This document shows, one piece after another, positions 1 to 11,913 of a DNA stretch of 64,000 nt (position 1 is the first letter of the stretch; every line of letters starts with the position of its first letter). Below the pieces are notes generated by a model. It did not search any database and was not told the origin of the DNA. It worked only from the letters and a program-made list of their open reading frames with translations. The position numbers and the translations under genes were made by a program. Origin of the DNA: Liriodendron chinense (Eukaryota; Streptophyta; Magnoliopsida; Magnoliales; Magnoliaceae); assembly GCA_003013855.2 (NCBI GenBank), contig ML058550.1, forward strand, positions 1,394,001 to 1,458,000. The letters are read 5' to 3'.

Positions 1-255
1 CAGATTATGTGCATATGATGATATGATGATCATCACCCTAATATATATGGCGATGATCCAATGCATCGTATAAGCTATCAGGTCATCCGGCCCTGTATGT
101 GGGTCCATGATTCGCTTATCCAACCTTTAGATAGCCCACATGTCTCAAGATGGATTTTTGTCCATGTCCCATCATATCAAAGGTGTAGATCCAATAACTC
201 CCATACATTGGATCATCATCCATATCTAATTTTTTTGGTCTTTTTCCTTATACAG

Positions 256-2093
256 GCTGATATTGAAGTCACATTTCATTTGCCAAGTTTGGAGAACGCC
301 GAGCCCTTTGATCCCACTTGGGTCAACCCTCAAATCCTATGCAGCCAAAAGGGTGCTGATGTTGAAGGGTCCATTGGACCATTTGGGTTAATGGTCCTGG
401 CTTCTGAAGATTTACATGAATACACGGCAGTCTTTTTCCGGATTTTCAAGGGTCAAGATAAGCCTGTGGTCCTGATGTGCTCTGATCAAAGCAGGTATGC
501 TTTCTCAGATTCATGGAACAAAAAAAAAAGGGCCCTGATGGGTGGGCCATTCCTGTTATTACATCCCTTGATAGAGGGTGTTGTTATGTTTTCTAAACCT
601 TGGTATTCCTAACCGTTCGTCCAATGCGGGGCCCTCCAGATCGATGGATCTGGATTGTCAAACCAAGAAGATTCACTAACCTAATTCTTATTTTTCAAAA
701 ACAGATCCACTTTACAAATGGATGTCGATAAAACAACATATGGAGGCTTTGTAGATGTGGATTTGGAGGATGGGAGGCTTTCTTTAAGGAGTTTGGTAAG
801 TTTAACTGAATCTTTTTATATTATTATTATTGAGCCATGATCAAGGATGGTGGGGTCCACCATAGATGGCACATGACCCACAAAATATCCTTGATTGGGC
901 AATCAAAGCCGCGCAAGGGCATGACAAATGAACCACAATAGTACAAAATGGCCCAGGTACACCATCAGATTTTGCAGTCCCTTATTTGAATGGATTGTGT
1001 TCGTCCGATCAGGATGATATTGAGACCATGTGTATCCATGGTGGGCCTCTCCCTACCCAATCTGCCATGTGATGGGTGGGACCACTCAAGGCTCAAAGAA
1101 TTTTTTTTTTTTTTTTTTTGTATGACTGTATTTATCATAAATCATCCAGTGATTCTAGTTCACATTGGGATACGGAGTCTAATCCATCCATTAGGTCAAA
1201 CGCACATTCCATAGGCTCCCTTCCATACATCAAGCCTATCCGAAAATCTTAACCATCTGATCGACAGCCTTTAATATGGATGGTAGAGATCATTTACATA
1301 AAAAAAGGTCAAATCAACAGTTTGATCTGTCTATTTGTTAGGAGGCCATCATAGATTGCTTATGATTCTAAAACACTTTTGTTAGGCAAATCCGACTTCC
1401 CCACCATCCATCCATTGATTGGTGATAGGATGGCTGATAAAAAAGGGAAATCAAGAACGTATTATTTCATCCAATCAGTGTGATTTTTCAAGGCAGACAA
1501 GAAAATTTGCTTCGGACTTAATTTACAGTGCAGATCGATTGATCGGAATGTCCGAGTTGTGGGAGATTTTATTATTGAGAAGAGCTAAAAAAAAAAAAAA
1601 AGTGGTTACCATCCATTTAGCAAGCCCTTTTTTGAATGGTTGTGATCATCCAATCAGATTGATATTGTGACCATGTGCACTCCAATGTGGACCCTTATTG
1701 GAATGGTTGTGAGCATCTGATTAGGTTGATTTTGGGGCCATGAGCAGTCCATGGTGGACCCCTCCTATCCAATGGGCCTTGTGATAGGTGGGACCACTCG
1801 GGTCTCAAGTAAAATTCCACGTGCTTTTTTTTTAAAACTTTCATATATTTTAATTAATGTTTAAACAATCTTGATTCTTGGGTGACATTTTTCTCTGTGT
1901 TTTCTGGGACCAGATCGACAATTCGATCGTCGAAAGCTTTGGCGGAGGAGGAAGGACATGCATGACAGCTAGGGTGTACCCTACACTGGCTGTAGATGGC
2001 AAGGCTCGTTTGTATGCATTCAACAGAGGAACTAAGGTTGTTAGGATTTCTAAGCTGAAGGCATGGAGCATGAGAAAACCACAAATGAATTGA
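256..2093 (+). CDS. Cell-wall/acid invertase (beta-fructofuranosidase, GH32), last three exons
   Basis: Three exons can be read with clean GT-AG borders: 256-494, 705-795 and 1914-2093 (stop TGA 2091-2093). They join in phase: AG|A makes Arg in SDQSR-STLQ, and exon 2 ends on a whole codon (RSL|IDNS). The translation shows ADIEVTFHL, GPFGLMVLASEDLHEYTAVF, MCSDQSR, DKTTYGGFVDVD, VESFGGGG and TARVYPT, the C-terminal beta-sandwich signature of plant acid invertases, which hydrolyse sucrose in the apoplast or vacuole. The product ends SMRKPQMN without a long tail, which fits a cell-wall type better than a vacuolar one (inference). The catalytic N-terminal propeller lies upstream of the window. No stop or frameshift is seen in these exons, so the gene may be intact. 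The 1118-bp last intron is repeat-rich. Confidence 0.9.
985..1810 (+). repeat. Direct repeats inside the last invertase intron
   Basis: Two diverged direct copies of about 110 bp lie at about 985-1095 and 1700-1810. Both run from AATGG-TTGTG through a TCCATGGTGG block to GGTGGGACCACTC. A partial third copy is at about 1632-1700 (TGAATGGTTGTGATCATCC). Homopolymer runs (T at 1101-1118, A at 1587-1601) sit beside them. This looks like decayed non-coding repeat DNA that expanded the intron; no terminal repeats or coding capacity are visible. Confidence 0.6.
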
Positions 2094-4925
2094 GAAAAGG
2101 GAGAAGTGAACGAGAGACTTGAGTATGTGAGATGGGAGTCTTTTTGTTTTTGTTTCATTTCAGGACTCTTTATTAAATTTTAAGGGAATAACAAGGAGGC
2201 CTCCTGCCTTTGGGCTTTGCATGGTTTCTTTACTTTCATATATTTGGATCACTCATTTGAAAAAAAAAAATTATTTTGTTTTGGATGAAATGTAGTTTTT
2301 TAAGGGCATGTTTGGATTTGAAGAAAGGGTGGAAAGGGAAATTGTATTTCCCCATAAACCTTATTTTTTAGAAAGTGTGGCAAAGGCTAATCCATCCAAA
2401 ACTCATGAAGGCCACCATGTGATTAATGATAAGATGAACCCAACTCTTAAAAAAATGTACCTATGAAGTGAAAATATATTGATCAACAACTCTAATTGAT
2501 TGGAAATGTGTATAGTTAGGAGGCGAAGTAAAAAAAAAAAAAGAGTACAATTTTGTAGATGGATCTTAGCACCAGCTACCATAAGAGGTTTGGCACACAT
2601 GTAAGCCACTATGGACCTTAGTACAATGTAGGGCATTTGTAACTCGAAATTTTGGGTGTATAGTTACACATATGTACATATGTACAATATATTTTTTATT
2701 CTGAATGTATGTAGACTGATTGATTTTAGCCGTCCATCTTTAGTCTAGCCTGAATTTAAACCATAGGAAGTATTCTTCATTCGTAGACCAAGCCATTCAA
2801 CCATCGATTCTTAAGACATGTCATTAAATACCTTAGTGTTATCACCCTCTCGTAAAAACTAACTATAGAAATACCCTATCACCATCAGGTAAAGACATCC
2901 GACCGTTCATTTTGAATTTAGACCATCCGATCATGACAAATGAACTACAAGTATTTAGGTTAGAATCTTATTCTTTCATCTCGTTCATCATCTAAAAATA
3001 GGCCTAACATACCATTGAAATTTCAATCTAGGAAAGTTTTAATACATAAATATGTCACAAAAAACCGGTTGGTAAATGTTCTTAACATGGACCATGTCCA
3101 AAAAACCATTTTTTATGATTCTGTTTACGAAATCGACTCTACCATAACATGTAGACATAACTAGGGTTATAACCATACACTTACTCTAATTTTAGGACAT
3201 CATCTGACCACTGATTGTATTTGGATCTACCAAATGGACCATTCAAAAATCGAAATAAACTGACCATCTCGAAGATATATCAAGACTAGTATATGTAAAG
3301 ACTAGTGTCTAACTTTTTCATTTGACACATACACATGTTATTTTAGAGCACAGAGCGATGTAGTCCATTAAGAAGGCATCTTAGCCATCGCAAAGAGATC
3401 CTGGCCTAAACTTAATCTATTGATAGAACAATTGGCGAGTCATGCAAAATTTTTTGTCCCATTTGGACGTTACAATTGAGAAATATTAACTACGGAAGTC
3501 AGAACAATGGAAAATGGCAAATTTGGAATTAGTAGACATTGTATATATAACATTCGTTAAAGAAAGTTCCCAACGGTGGTATATTTTCTAAATATGGTGC
3601 GGCCCACCTAATCACCAGATCTGCTTCATTTTTTTTTCTAAGCCCTATTTTAAATGGGCAAAACTGTTGGGCGGAGGGGATTTCCCATGCCATGTCTCAT
3701 CGTGTTTTTGAATCCAACACGAAAAGAAAGGACGTGTTGACACACGTCATGTGAGAACCTCAACCACCTCTCCTCTTTCTTCCCATCTTCTTCTTCGTTT
3801 CCATGAACATGGGCCGTTAAAGTCCCTTGCACTGTTCTTGTTGCATGGCCCACCTAAACAGCGAATTTGTGTCATGTTTTAAATGTTAATCAATTGAAAC
3901 ACATAGAATCTGATAAGCCATTTGGATTTCCCTCGCACCAGCCCATTGGACCCCGCCTCATCACCCTTTTTCTCCACTTAATCTCTATAACAAACTGGAA
4001 GCTAAAATCTCCCAGGTCGTAAGAACTCTCAAGCCGTCTTCCACTCAAACTCTTTCCTGGAACCTCCTCAATCAACTTTTCGCATTCCCTTCTAGCACTT
4101 TCTACATCAAACAACCAATTAGGAAGCTCTCGATCCGCTTGCACTTAACTTGTTTTGCTAGTACAACCACAACATCACCCATACGAACGTTCATACCAAA
4201 CCATTAATCCCAACACTCATTAATCTGACTCATCCAATTATTGTCCAACACCACTTAAACTCTCAATCTTGACCATATAAGCCTTATATAATCGTATGCA
4301 ACTTAGCAAGATTTACCGACCATTAATTTGTCAACTATCAGCTACAACCCCACATCAATCCCCACCATCTATTGAATTTAGCATAAAAGGTCTTCCCTCC
4401 ATCATGTTGTCCAATCAATAGAACCTACGCCCATAGATATTTAAAAAAAAAAATAGTTTTGAATTTGAATTTTGCGAGAGACAATCATAACTCTCCCTTA
4501 CCCCTAACCTTCAATCTCTCTAACTCCTCCACGTATCTCTCAACTTCATAACAAGCCCTTCATTTTAAGGAGAGTGTTGCGAGAGGAGTTTAACTCAAAC
4601 ATAAGCTTCTTGATTACTACTTGGCTCATTGTATTGTCAGAACAAGGGCGTTAAATAAACATTAGCCAAATTTATGTGCAAGTGTTTACAACTTCGCACA
4701 AAAGATCAGGATGGGCCACCAAGATGTGTGTGGTTAGATCCACACCAATAATCCAACTTCTAGGGTCAAAACATGCAAGGACCCCAAACATCAGGCTGAT
4801 CCGATCATTGGGTGGGTTACACTGATCTAAGGAAATTATGGATAATGGATCATGTAATGTCATAGTGTTGATCAGATTAATAATCTTAATATAAAGACTT
4901 CCTTTTCCCTGTGCAATGACACTTG
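2094..4925. other. Non-coding stretch between invertase gene and element A
   Basis: The first 100-200 bases after the invertase stop must contain its 3' UTR; AATAACA at about 2186 and the T-rich DNA around 2140-2170 are plausible but unproven 3'-end signals. The rest is AT-rich with scattered phrases such as GCGGCCCACCTAATCACC (about 3600) that recall the GGCCCACC repeats elsewhere in the window. Open frames here are short, lack family motifs and are not called genes. I see no terminal repeat or RNA gene. Confidence 0.5.
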
Positions 4926-5302
4926 TGCTACAATCCGAAGATTGCACAGCCAAGTGCAGGTAGCGAAGTAGTAAAATACTCAGTAAGACCGAGGTCGATC
5001 CACAGGGATTCGGGTTAAGAACACTTAGAGGAATTAGTTTAGGTGAGTGAAATGAAATCTGGTTTATCCACGAGAGTGGAGCAAGTTGTGTGTGGTGAAA
5101 GACAAAAATAAAAAAGGGGCTAAGGCATCAGGGATCCACCTTTGATTCATTCACAAGATTCGATTCGTTGGTCCAACTATAACTCAACTGGAATTGAATA
5201 AAGATTCATTCCAACCGGAAGATAAAACAGTTAAACCATTCGCATATTTCATAAAAGATGGTGATCTGAACCAATTGATTTAACCATGAAGCACTTGTTA
5301 GT

Positions 5303-5722
5303 TGATCGCAGGGAATTCCAAGCATCCACTGTGCCCGGAGTCGACAATGGATCAAGGAATTGTACAGATCAACAACTTTGCCAACAAGTCAACCGGTAAG
5401 ATCACAATTCATACGATCAAATGCATACTTACAAAATAGGAGGCTTTGATTGACCAATCCAACCGTTAAGATCTCGTCTATCGATCGTAGGGAATCCAAA
5501 GCATCCAATGTGCCCGGAGTTTACAATAGATCAAGGGATTTTACAGATCGATGACTTTACCTGCACTAGCTCGATGACCGTAGGGAATCCAAAGCATCCA
5601 ACATGCCCGGAGTCAACGATGGATCAAGGGACTTTATCGATCATAAACTAACTAATTGGTGTCCAAGGGATCCCAAGCATCCAACGTGCCCGGAGTCGAC
5701 GATGGATCAAGGGGCTTGCACA
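5303..5722. repeat. Tandem CCCGGAGTC/GATCAA units in the LTR of A
   Basis: Four related units start near 5303, 5483, 5575 and 5662. Each reads about GGGAATCCAAAGCATCCA, then GTGCCCGGAGTC, then AATGGATCAAGG. The same block recurs in the other LTR of A (14985-15400), and shorter relatives occur in the LTR of B (GCCCGGAGTC near 19874 and 19967). It lies in the transcribed R/U5 part if the TATA box at about 6001 is used. Confidence 0.7.
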
Positions 5723-6384
5723 ACAATAGCGTCTGCCGAGGTGGATAACCGAACCAATCAACCAAAGAGAACTCCAACATTTACACCACACAATGTTGAA
5801 CCAAAAGAACCATAACTTGCAAATTTCTTCAAAGGCTTCACCCCTAGCCTTAGCTAGAGGTTTAGCCAACCATGCTACAATGGAAGACTAAATTCTCTAT
5901 AAAGGAGAAAACTACTCTACACTACAAAGAAAGAAAGAAAAATAAAGAAGAGAAGGGAGGAGTTGTAGAGAATGGGATGGGATAATAAGGGAGCAACCCC
6001 TTTTATAAGATAAGGGAGAATGAAATCACTTGGAACCTAAGTAAAGAGTTTCCTTAGAGTCTAAGTGTAGTGAGTTTTCTTAGAGTCTAAGTGTATGGAG
6101 TTCCTTAGAGTCTAAGTATAGTGAGTTCCTTAGATTCCAAGTATAGAGAAGAGAGAAAGTGTGTGTTTTCTAGCCTCCACACATGTGGGAGTGGAGAAGG
6201 TTTTCTTGCTTGCACATGTGGAGGAGAGATGCCTTGCTTGGTGGCTGACACAAGTGAGAGAGAGAGGGAGAGAGAGAGAGCTCCTGCTGGCCATGGATTT
6301 GGGCAGGTGAGATGGAGAGTTGCTAATCAGGTGGACTACTATTGCTCCAATGCAAATGATGGTGCTGGAGGATGGATGAATGGC

Positions 6385-7340
6385 TGGACGTAGTGAAGAT
6401 GAAGAGGACGGCTGGAACGTCCATTGTTTGGACTGCTGAAGGTGGAGATCAGTCCATCTAGTGGACGTGATGAAGATGAGCTTTTGCAGTTGCTTGGACA
6501 CACATGGATGGAGATCTGCTGGATCCATCAGCACATTTGATGGATGGACGGCTGTAGTTTCAGCTACTACAGAAGATAGCTACTGGACTGGGACGGATGC
6601 CCACTGCTGGACGTGATGGAGCTGTCTGATATGTGGCCCACCTTCCAGCTAGACACGGATGAAGGTTGGGTGGCCTGAACTGGACGGACGTCCTGGAGCT
6701 ATCTTTGATGGACGGCTGCTGTGATGAACGTGGGCTCCACATTGATGGATGCTAGTGCTGGAATCTGGACCGTCCAGCTGATCCGATGTGTGATGATGAT
6801 GGGCTGATGTGCTGCATATATTCCTGATTGGGACGTCCAGCCCTTGGCTGTACGTGTGGGATGGGATGGACGGTGGATGTTTCAACACCTGGTCATGTTT
6901 GGATGGCGCAGATGAAGAGCTTTTGTGTGCAAGCTCTGTTGGGCATCCAACAAATGGATAGTGGATTGCCCTCTGCTGGCCGTTCCTGCACGGAGTTGCT
7001 GCACGTGCAATAGGTGGGGCGCTTGATGGACGCTGGTGCTCTTCATCATCCAACTTTCATGGATGGACGGCCTGCTCTGCATGTGCTGCACGTGTGGGCT
7101 GGAAGACGTCCATCTTTGTTTGACGGTGGAGATCATGCTGGCCGATGATGGAGATGAAGGAAGGCTGGATGTGGACAGTGGCCACTTGCTGGTCGGTCTG
7201 GATCTGGATATCCATTGGACAGCAACTGGACAGATGGAGGACAATGGTTGATGAGTATCAAGACGTCCATTGTTGGACTATCTGCTGGATAATGGATTGG
7301 ATGGTCCAGACGTTGCACATGTGTTGTGGACGGTCCAGAT
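6385..7340. repeat. GGACG/CGTCC inverted-motif array in U3 of element A
   Basis: More than fifteen copies of TGGACG, GGACGGCTG or the inverse CGTCCA occur in about 950 bp. Some are arranged as local inverted repeats, for example GGACGGCTGGAACGTCC near 6410 and GGACGGACGTCC near 6682. The array is upstream of the putative LTR TATA box. It gives spurious open frames on both strands, because the repeat is GC-balanced and stop-poor. Confidence 0.65.
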
Positions 7341-7761
7341 GATCCAGCTGATCACACATGAGCGAGTGGAGCCGACTAAGCTGCAGTTCCTTGGCTTGTC
7401 GTTTGATGCATGGCGGACCCCACATGTGGACATCCAATGTTGACCGTTCAAACTCGTGTGTTCTCCATATCACTATCATCAAACATGCACATCCTGGACT
7501 TCCAATGAGCAGTTGTTGTGCGGTCCACCATAGAATATGGTCCACAATTTGATCTTTATGGTTTAGTTTCCTTCAAGACTACCGCACACTTGATCTTGAT
7601 CACTTTTAGGTCCTAAAACGCCCTGATTGGCTCGGATCTTGTCCAATCTCTCTTGAACACCTGAAGACAGAAAATTAACCTAATGAGGGATAATTAACCA
7701 GAAAAACAATGATATTGCTCTTAACAACCAGGGTTAATTATACAATATTAGGTACTCATCA

Positions 7762-7774
7762 CACCCCCCAACCA
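7762..7774 (-). promoter_or_regulatory. Polypurine tract of element A
   Basis: Minus-strand TGGTTGGGGGGTG immediately precedes the 3' LTR start TGATGAGTACC. This is the expected position of the plus-strand DNA primer in an LTR element. Confidence 0.8.
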
Positions 7775-8996
7775 TCATTTTGCTAGTCTCGAGCAAAACA
7801 TGCGAAAATCATCTAAGGATTTTTCAAAATACTGCAATCGATCTTATCCTCGACAGTTTTCATCAATCGAAATCATCTCAAGACTTCTCTTATTTCCTAA
7901 TGAAACAAAGATAAAGAGAAGAAAAGGTTCAATGTATGTGATCCTTGAAGTTATCTAAACAGTAGAGTTTCCAAGGCATATAGTTTTGAGAATATATAAA
8001 CCTAGATTCTAGCTACTTTAGTCAACAACTTAATTGAGTTCAAAGCATTAATCATTCAATAGAAGCATTCTAAACATTGAGTTCCATGGTGCACTGTGAA
8101 GTCTAGCCTTGACACAACTAGGGGTTCAGTCTTCTACTTTCATGTTAACACCAATGATTGAAGAGAATGTTCAAATCAACCAAGTCACTGATTCCGAACC
8201 TCGCTACTGTTCTTTTCAATATTTTTCCAGCTTTTGATTGATTTTTTTTTTTTTTGAAGCAAGAACCGATAGCCGAAGACTCCAAAAGGCTCACTTCGTA
8301 CTATGGTAATGTTTTGTAATGGTAACGACAATGGATGAAAATCCTTGCCCCAAATTACTATGAGTATTCCTTTTTTCACTTTTTTTTTCTTTTTTTTTTT
8401 TTTTAACCAAAGTAGACAAGGATCTCCAGGCTTGGTGTCTATCACTCTCAACAATCATCAAGTCAACATTATAGTATCAAACTCAAATCCTGGCAATGCA
8501 AGTTAGATGTGAACTTGTGAAAATTCATGACTCAATCAATGTTTATCATTTTCTAATAGAAAATTAATGGAAAGAACTCAATTTTGAAATTTACTGAAGC
8601 GACTAAACTCTAAGCTTTAACATTGTCATCAGTAAATGCCTTTTTATTCTACCATTCAAATTATTTCAAAATCACATAAATCACATAAATCCCTAGATAT
8701 TTTTTTGGCCTAAAATAGCAAAGAGATAGGCAAAATAGCAAAAAGATAGACAATTGGAAAGATTTTTCACAAGAATTCCACACCCCCCAACCTAAATGTA
8801 ACATTGTCATCAACGTTAAAAAATGAATGCATAGACAAATGCAACATGAGAGCAAAATGGTAAAGAATAGAGGGTAAAGAGTACCTGAGAGGATGAATAC
8901 TTGTAAGCGCTGGAATTTTCCAAGTTGCCAAAACAAAATACAAGAAACAAACTAACTTACTAGTATACAAAAGGGGATCTCCGTCAGACTAGGAGA
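7775..8996 (-). other. Untranslated 3' interior of element A
   Basis: This stretch lies between the integrase stop and the polypurine tract, where some Athila elements carry an envelope-like ORF. Here only short frames, T runs (8241-8256, 8369-8404) and a second copy of the PPT-like string (8779-8792) are seen. No membrane-protein-like reading frame is recognisable. Confidence 0.6.
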
Positions 8997-10172
8997 TCAA
9001 TCCTGATAAACAGGATCTTCCAAAGGGGTGGATTCCTCCTCTGGGGCAAATTCCTCAAGAAAGGGCTTCAAACGCTGCCCGTTCACTTTAAATACATTTC
9101 CATTTTTGGGGTTCTCAATCTCGATAGCCCCATGAGGGTAAACAGTTTTGACTACAAAAGAGCCGGTCCATCGAGATTTCAGCTTTCCTGGAAACAGATG
9201 TAGCCTAGAATTGTACAAGAGAACTTTCTGAGATGGTTCGAAAGATCTTCGAAGGATTTTCCTATCATGGAATACCTTCGTTCGTTCCTTGTATATTCTG
9301 GCATTATCATAAGCCTCATTCCGAATTTCCTCCAACTCATTTAGCTGGAGTTTACGAAGCGAGCTGGCCTTATCAAGATTGAAATTGAATTTCTTTATAG
9401 CCCAATAGGCTTTATGCTCCAACTTCACAGGCAGATGGCAAGCTTTCCCATAGACAAGTCTATAGGGAGACATTCCAATCGGGGTTTTGTACGCTGTACG
9501 GTAAGCCCACAACGCATCGGTTAGTCTTAGAGACCAATCTTTGCGGTCTGGATTCACAGTTTTTTCCAAGATGTGTTTGATTTCCCTGTTGGAAACTTCT
9601 GCTTAACCACTTGTTTGTGGGTGATAGGGCGTACTCACCTTGTGTGTGATACCATATCTCTTCATCAAAACCTCGAAAGGTCTGTTACAGAAGTGTGTAC
9701 CCCCATCACTGATAATGGCTCGAGGCGTCCCAAATCTTGATAGAATATTCTCTTTTAGAAATCGTAGAACCGTTTTGTGATCATTGGTTCTACACGGGAT
9801 TGCCTCAACCCATTTGGAGACATAATCGACAGCCAATAAGATATACAGATATCCAAATGAGGAAGGGAATGGTCCCATGAAATCGATGCCCCAACAGTCA
9901 AAAACTTCAATGATCAATATCGGATTTAAGGGCATCATATTTCTACGGGAGATTCCTCCCAACTTCTGACAACGGTCACATGCTTTGCAAAAAACATGGG
10001 TGTCCTTGAATATTGAAGGCCAGTAGAAACCGCACTGGAGAATCTTGGCAGCGGTTTTCTTAGAAGAGAAATGACCACCACATGCATAAGAATGGCAAAA
10101 GGAGATGACACTAGTTTGTTCATTATCGGGAACACACCTCCTTATGATCTGATCTGGGCAGTATTTGAACAA
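8997..10172 (-). pseudogene. Element A integrase (broken)
   Basis: Two consecutive frames, 10172-9603 and 9569-8997. The first has the zinc-binding HSYACGGH...CKACDRCQ (HHCC), then WGIDFMGPFP (first catalytic Asp), SDGGTHF (second Asp) and YHPQTSG followed by a stop. Reading resumes after TAA as AEVSNREIKH, so the stop sits where related integrases have Gln; a single C-to-T change would explain it. The C-terminal part has WAYRTAYKTPIGMSPYRLVYG and a GPF-like region (SRWTGSFVV, HGAIEIENPKNGNVFKVNG). No chromodomain follows. The enzyme would insert the cDNA into the genome if intact. Confidence 0.85.
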
Positions 10173-10914
10173 ATACGGATCATCCCAGAAAAAGTTGCTA
10201 CCTCTATGAAAAATTTCCTTTTATCTTGTAGGGTCCAATGACTCGGAATTCTTCCTGCGGCAAGATAGTTAACAATGTCAGCAAACCAAGGTTGGCAAGA
10301 GACTTCAAACAACTGTTCATCAGGGAAAGTGTCCTTTATCGGTGTCGTCTCTACGGAATCAGAGAGTACTAGGCGAGACAAGTGATCAGCCACTACATTT
10401 TCTACTCCCTTTTTGTCTCGGATCTCAAGGTCGAATTCTTGGAGCAAAAGGATCCACCTGAGCAAGCGAGGCTTAGCATCTTTCTTAGCAAGAAGATACT
10501 TGAGAGCCGCATGATCAGTAAAAATCACAATTTTGGACCCAATCAAGTAGGACCTGAACTTGTCAAGTGCAAAGACTACTGCAAGGAGTTCCTTTTCGTA
10601 GTAGAGTAGTTTACTTGCGCACTGTTCAAGGTTCTACTTGCGTAGTATATAACATAGGGCTTCTTGTCTTTTCTTTGCCCCAAAACTGCCCCAACAGCGT
10701 AGTCACTTGCGTCACACATGATTTCAAAAGGTATAGTCCAATCGGGTGGTTGCATTATCGGTGCGCTGGTCAACATGCCTTTAAGCTTGGTAAAAGATTC
10801 TTGGCAGTCATTGGTCCACTCGAATGGAGTATCCTTTTGCAGGAGATTGCATAATGGACGAGAGATATGACTAAATTCCTTTATAAATCTCCTATAGAAT
10901 CCTGCATGACCCAA
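10142..10914 (-). pseudogene. Element A RT connection and RNase H (frameshifted)
   Basis: Frame 10914-10576 begins GHAGFYRRFIKEFS and holds the RNase H start IMCDASDYAVGAVLGQRKD (first catalytic Asp). It runs into a stop at NYSTTKRNSLQ, where relatives read TTEKE. The second frame, 10546-10142, continues IVIFTDHAALKYLLAKKDAK and VVADHLSRL. So one frameshift splits the domain between the E- and D-containing motifs. The domain degrades RNA in the RNA:DNA hybrid. Confidence 0.8.
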
Positions 10915-10929
10915 AAAAGAACGAATATT

Positions 10930-11874
10930 TCATACACTCATGGGGGCTGGTAGGTTGGCAATTAAGTCGATCTTTGCCTTGTCTACTTCTATTCCGTTGG
11001 ATGAAATATTATGTCCAAGAACAATTCCCTTTTGAACCATAAAATGACACTTTTCCCAATTCAAAACAAGATTCTTTTCTTCACACCTTGTCAAGACCAA
11101 TTGTAAATGGTTCAAACATTCATCAAAGGAACAACCAAATACCGAGAAGTCGTCCATGAAGACTTCCAAGAAATGTCCAACCATGTCAGAGAAAATGTTG
11201 AGCATGCATCTCTGAAAAGTGGCAGGAGCATTACACAGTCCGAAAGGCATCCTCTTGTACGCAAAGGTGCCAAATGGACAAGTGAATGTGGTTTTCTCTT
11301 GATCTTCTAAGGCAATCTCTATTTGGTTGTATCCAGAGTACCCATCTAGGAAACAGTAATAGGAGTGACCAGCTAACCTTTCTAACATTTGATCAATGAA
11401 TGGTAAAGGAAAGTGGTCCTTCCTAGTAACAGTATTCAGTTTCCTATAGTCGAAACACATTCTCCAACCAGTAGTGACTCTAGTTGGTACCAACTCATTG
11501 TCTACATTCGCAACTATGGTAACTCCAAATTTTTTGGGTACCACTTGGGTTGGACTTACCCATTGGCTATCTGAAATAGGGTAGATGATACCCACATCCA
11601 ATAGCTTGAGGACCTCGGCTCTAACCACTTCAGTCATGTTTGGATTCAATCTCCTTTGTGGTTGTCTAGAGGGTTTAGCATTCTCCTCGAGGTGTATCCT
11701 ATGGGTACAAATCAGGGGATCAATTTCCTTGATGTCAGCAATTGTCCAACCTATGGCATCCTTGTGTTCCTTGAGAACATTGATCAATTTGTCCTCTTGG
11801 TCTTTATCAAGGTGAGATGAAATAACCACAGAAAAAGTATTGCCTTGACCCAAGTATGTATATTTCAGTTCCAA
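10930..11874 (-). pseudogene. Element A reverse transcriptase
   Basis: A 314-codon frame with the RT palm and fingers: WVSPTQVVPKK, RMCFDYRKLNTVTRKDHFPL, FLDGYSGYNQI, FGTFAYKRMPFGLCNAPATF and the catalytic box FMDDFSVFG, in the FMDD form usual for Athila. It ends after KIDLIANLPAP with a stop at 10930, directly before the connection domain. The RT itself is the best-preserved gene of the element, but it is separated from its neighbours by stops, so no intact polyprotein is possible. Confidence 0.88.
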
Positions 11875-11913
11875 AGGTAATGGCTTCAGGTCAAGCTTTG
11901 GTGCTTCAATTTT

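Larger units (their letters stand above)
4926..7761 (-). repeat. Element A 3' LTR, full length (2836 bp)
   Basis: Begins TGCTACAATCC and ends GGTACTCATCA on the plus strand (TG...CA). It abuts the polypurine tract at 7762, and positions 4926 to about 6503 repeat at 14608-16185. A TATA box for minus-strand transcription, TTATAAAAGG, lies at about 5999-6008. U5/R holds four tandem units with CCCGGAGTC (5303-5722). U3 holds a long array of GGACG/CGTCC motifs (about 6385-7340). The two LTR copies differ by scattered substitutions, many of them transitions, so insertion is not recent. Confidence 0.85.

Noticed and set aside
61..255. N-terminal part of the first open frame reading into the invertase exon
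   Set aside because: It ends in a TACAG acceptor at 255 and has no invertase similarity, so it is intron sequence.
3890..4144. 84-codon minus-strand frame (MQADRELPNWLFDVE)
   Set aside because: Protein-like at the start, but no recognised family, no splice partners found and no support beyond openness.
6130..7552. Many overlapping open frames on both strands in the LTR of A
   Set aside because: The GGACG/CGTCC array is stop-poor in all frames; no family motif and no conserved start.
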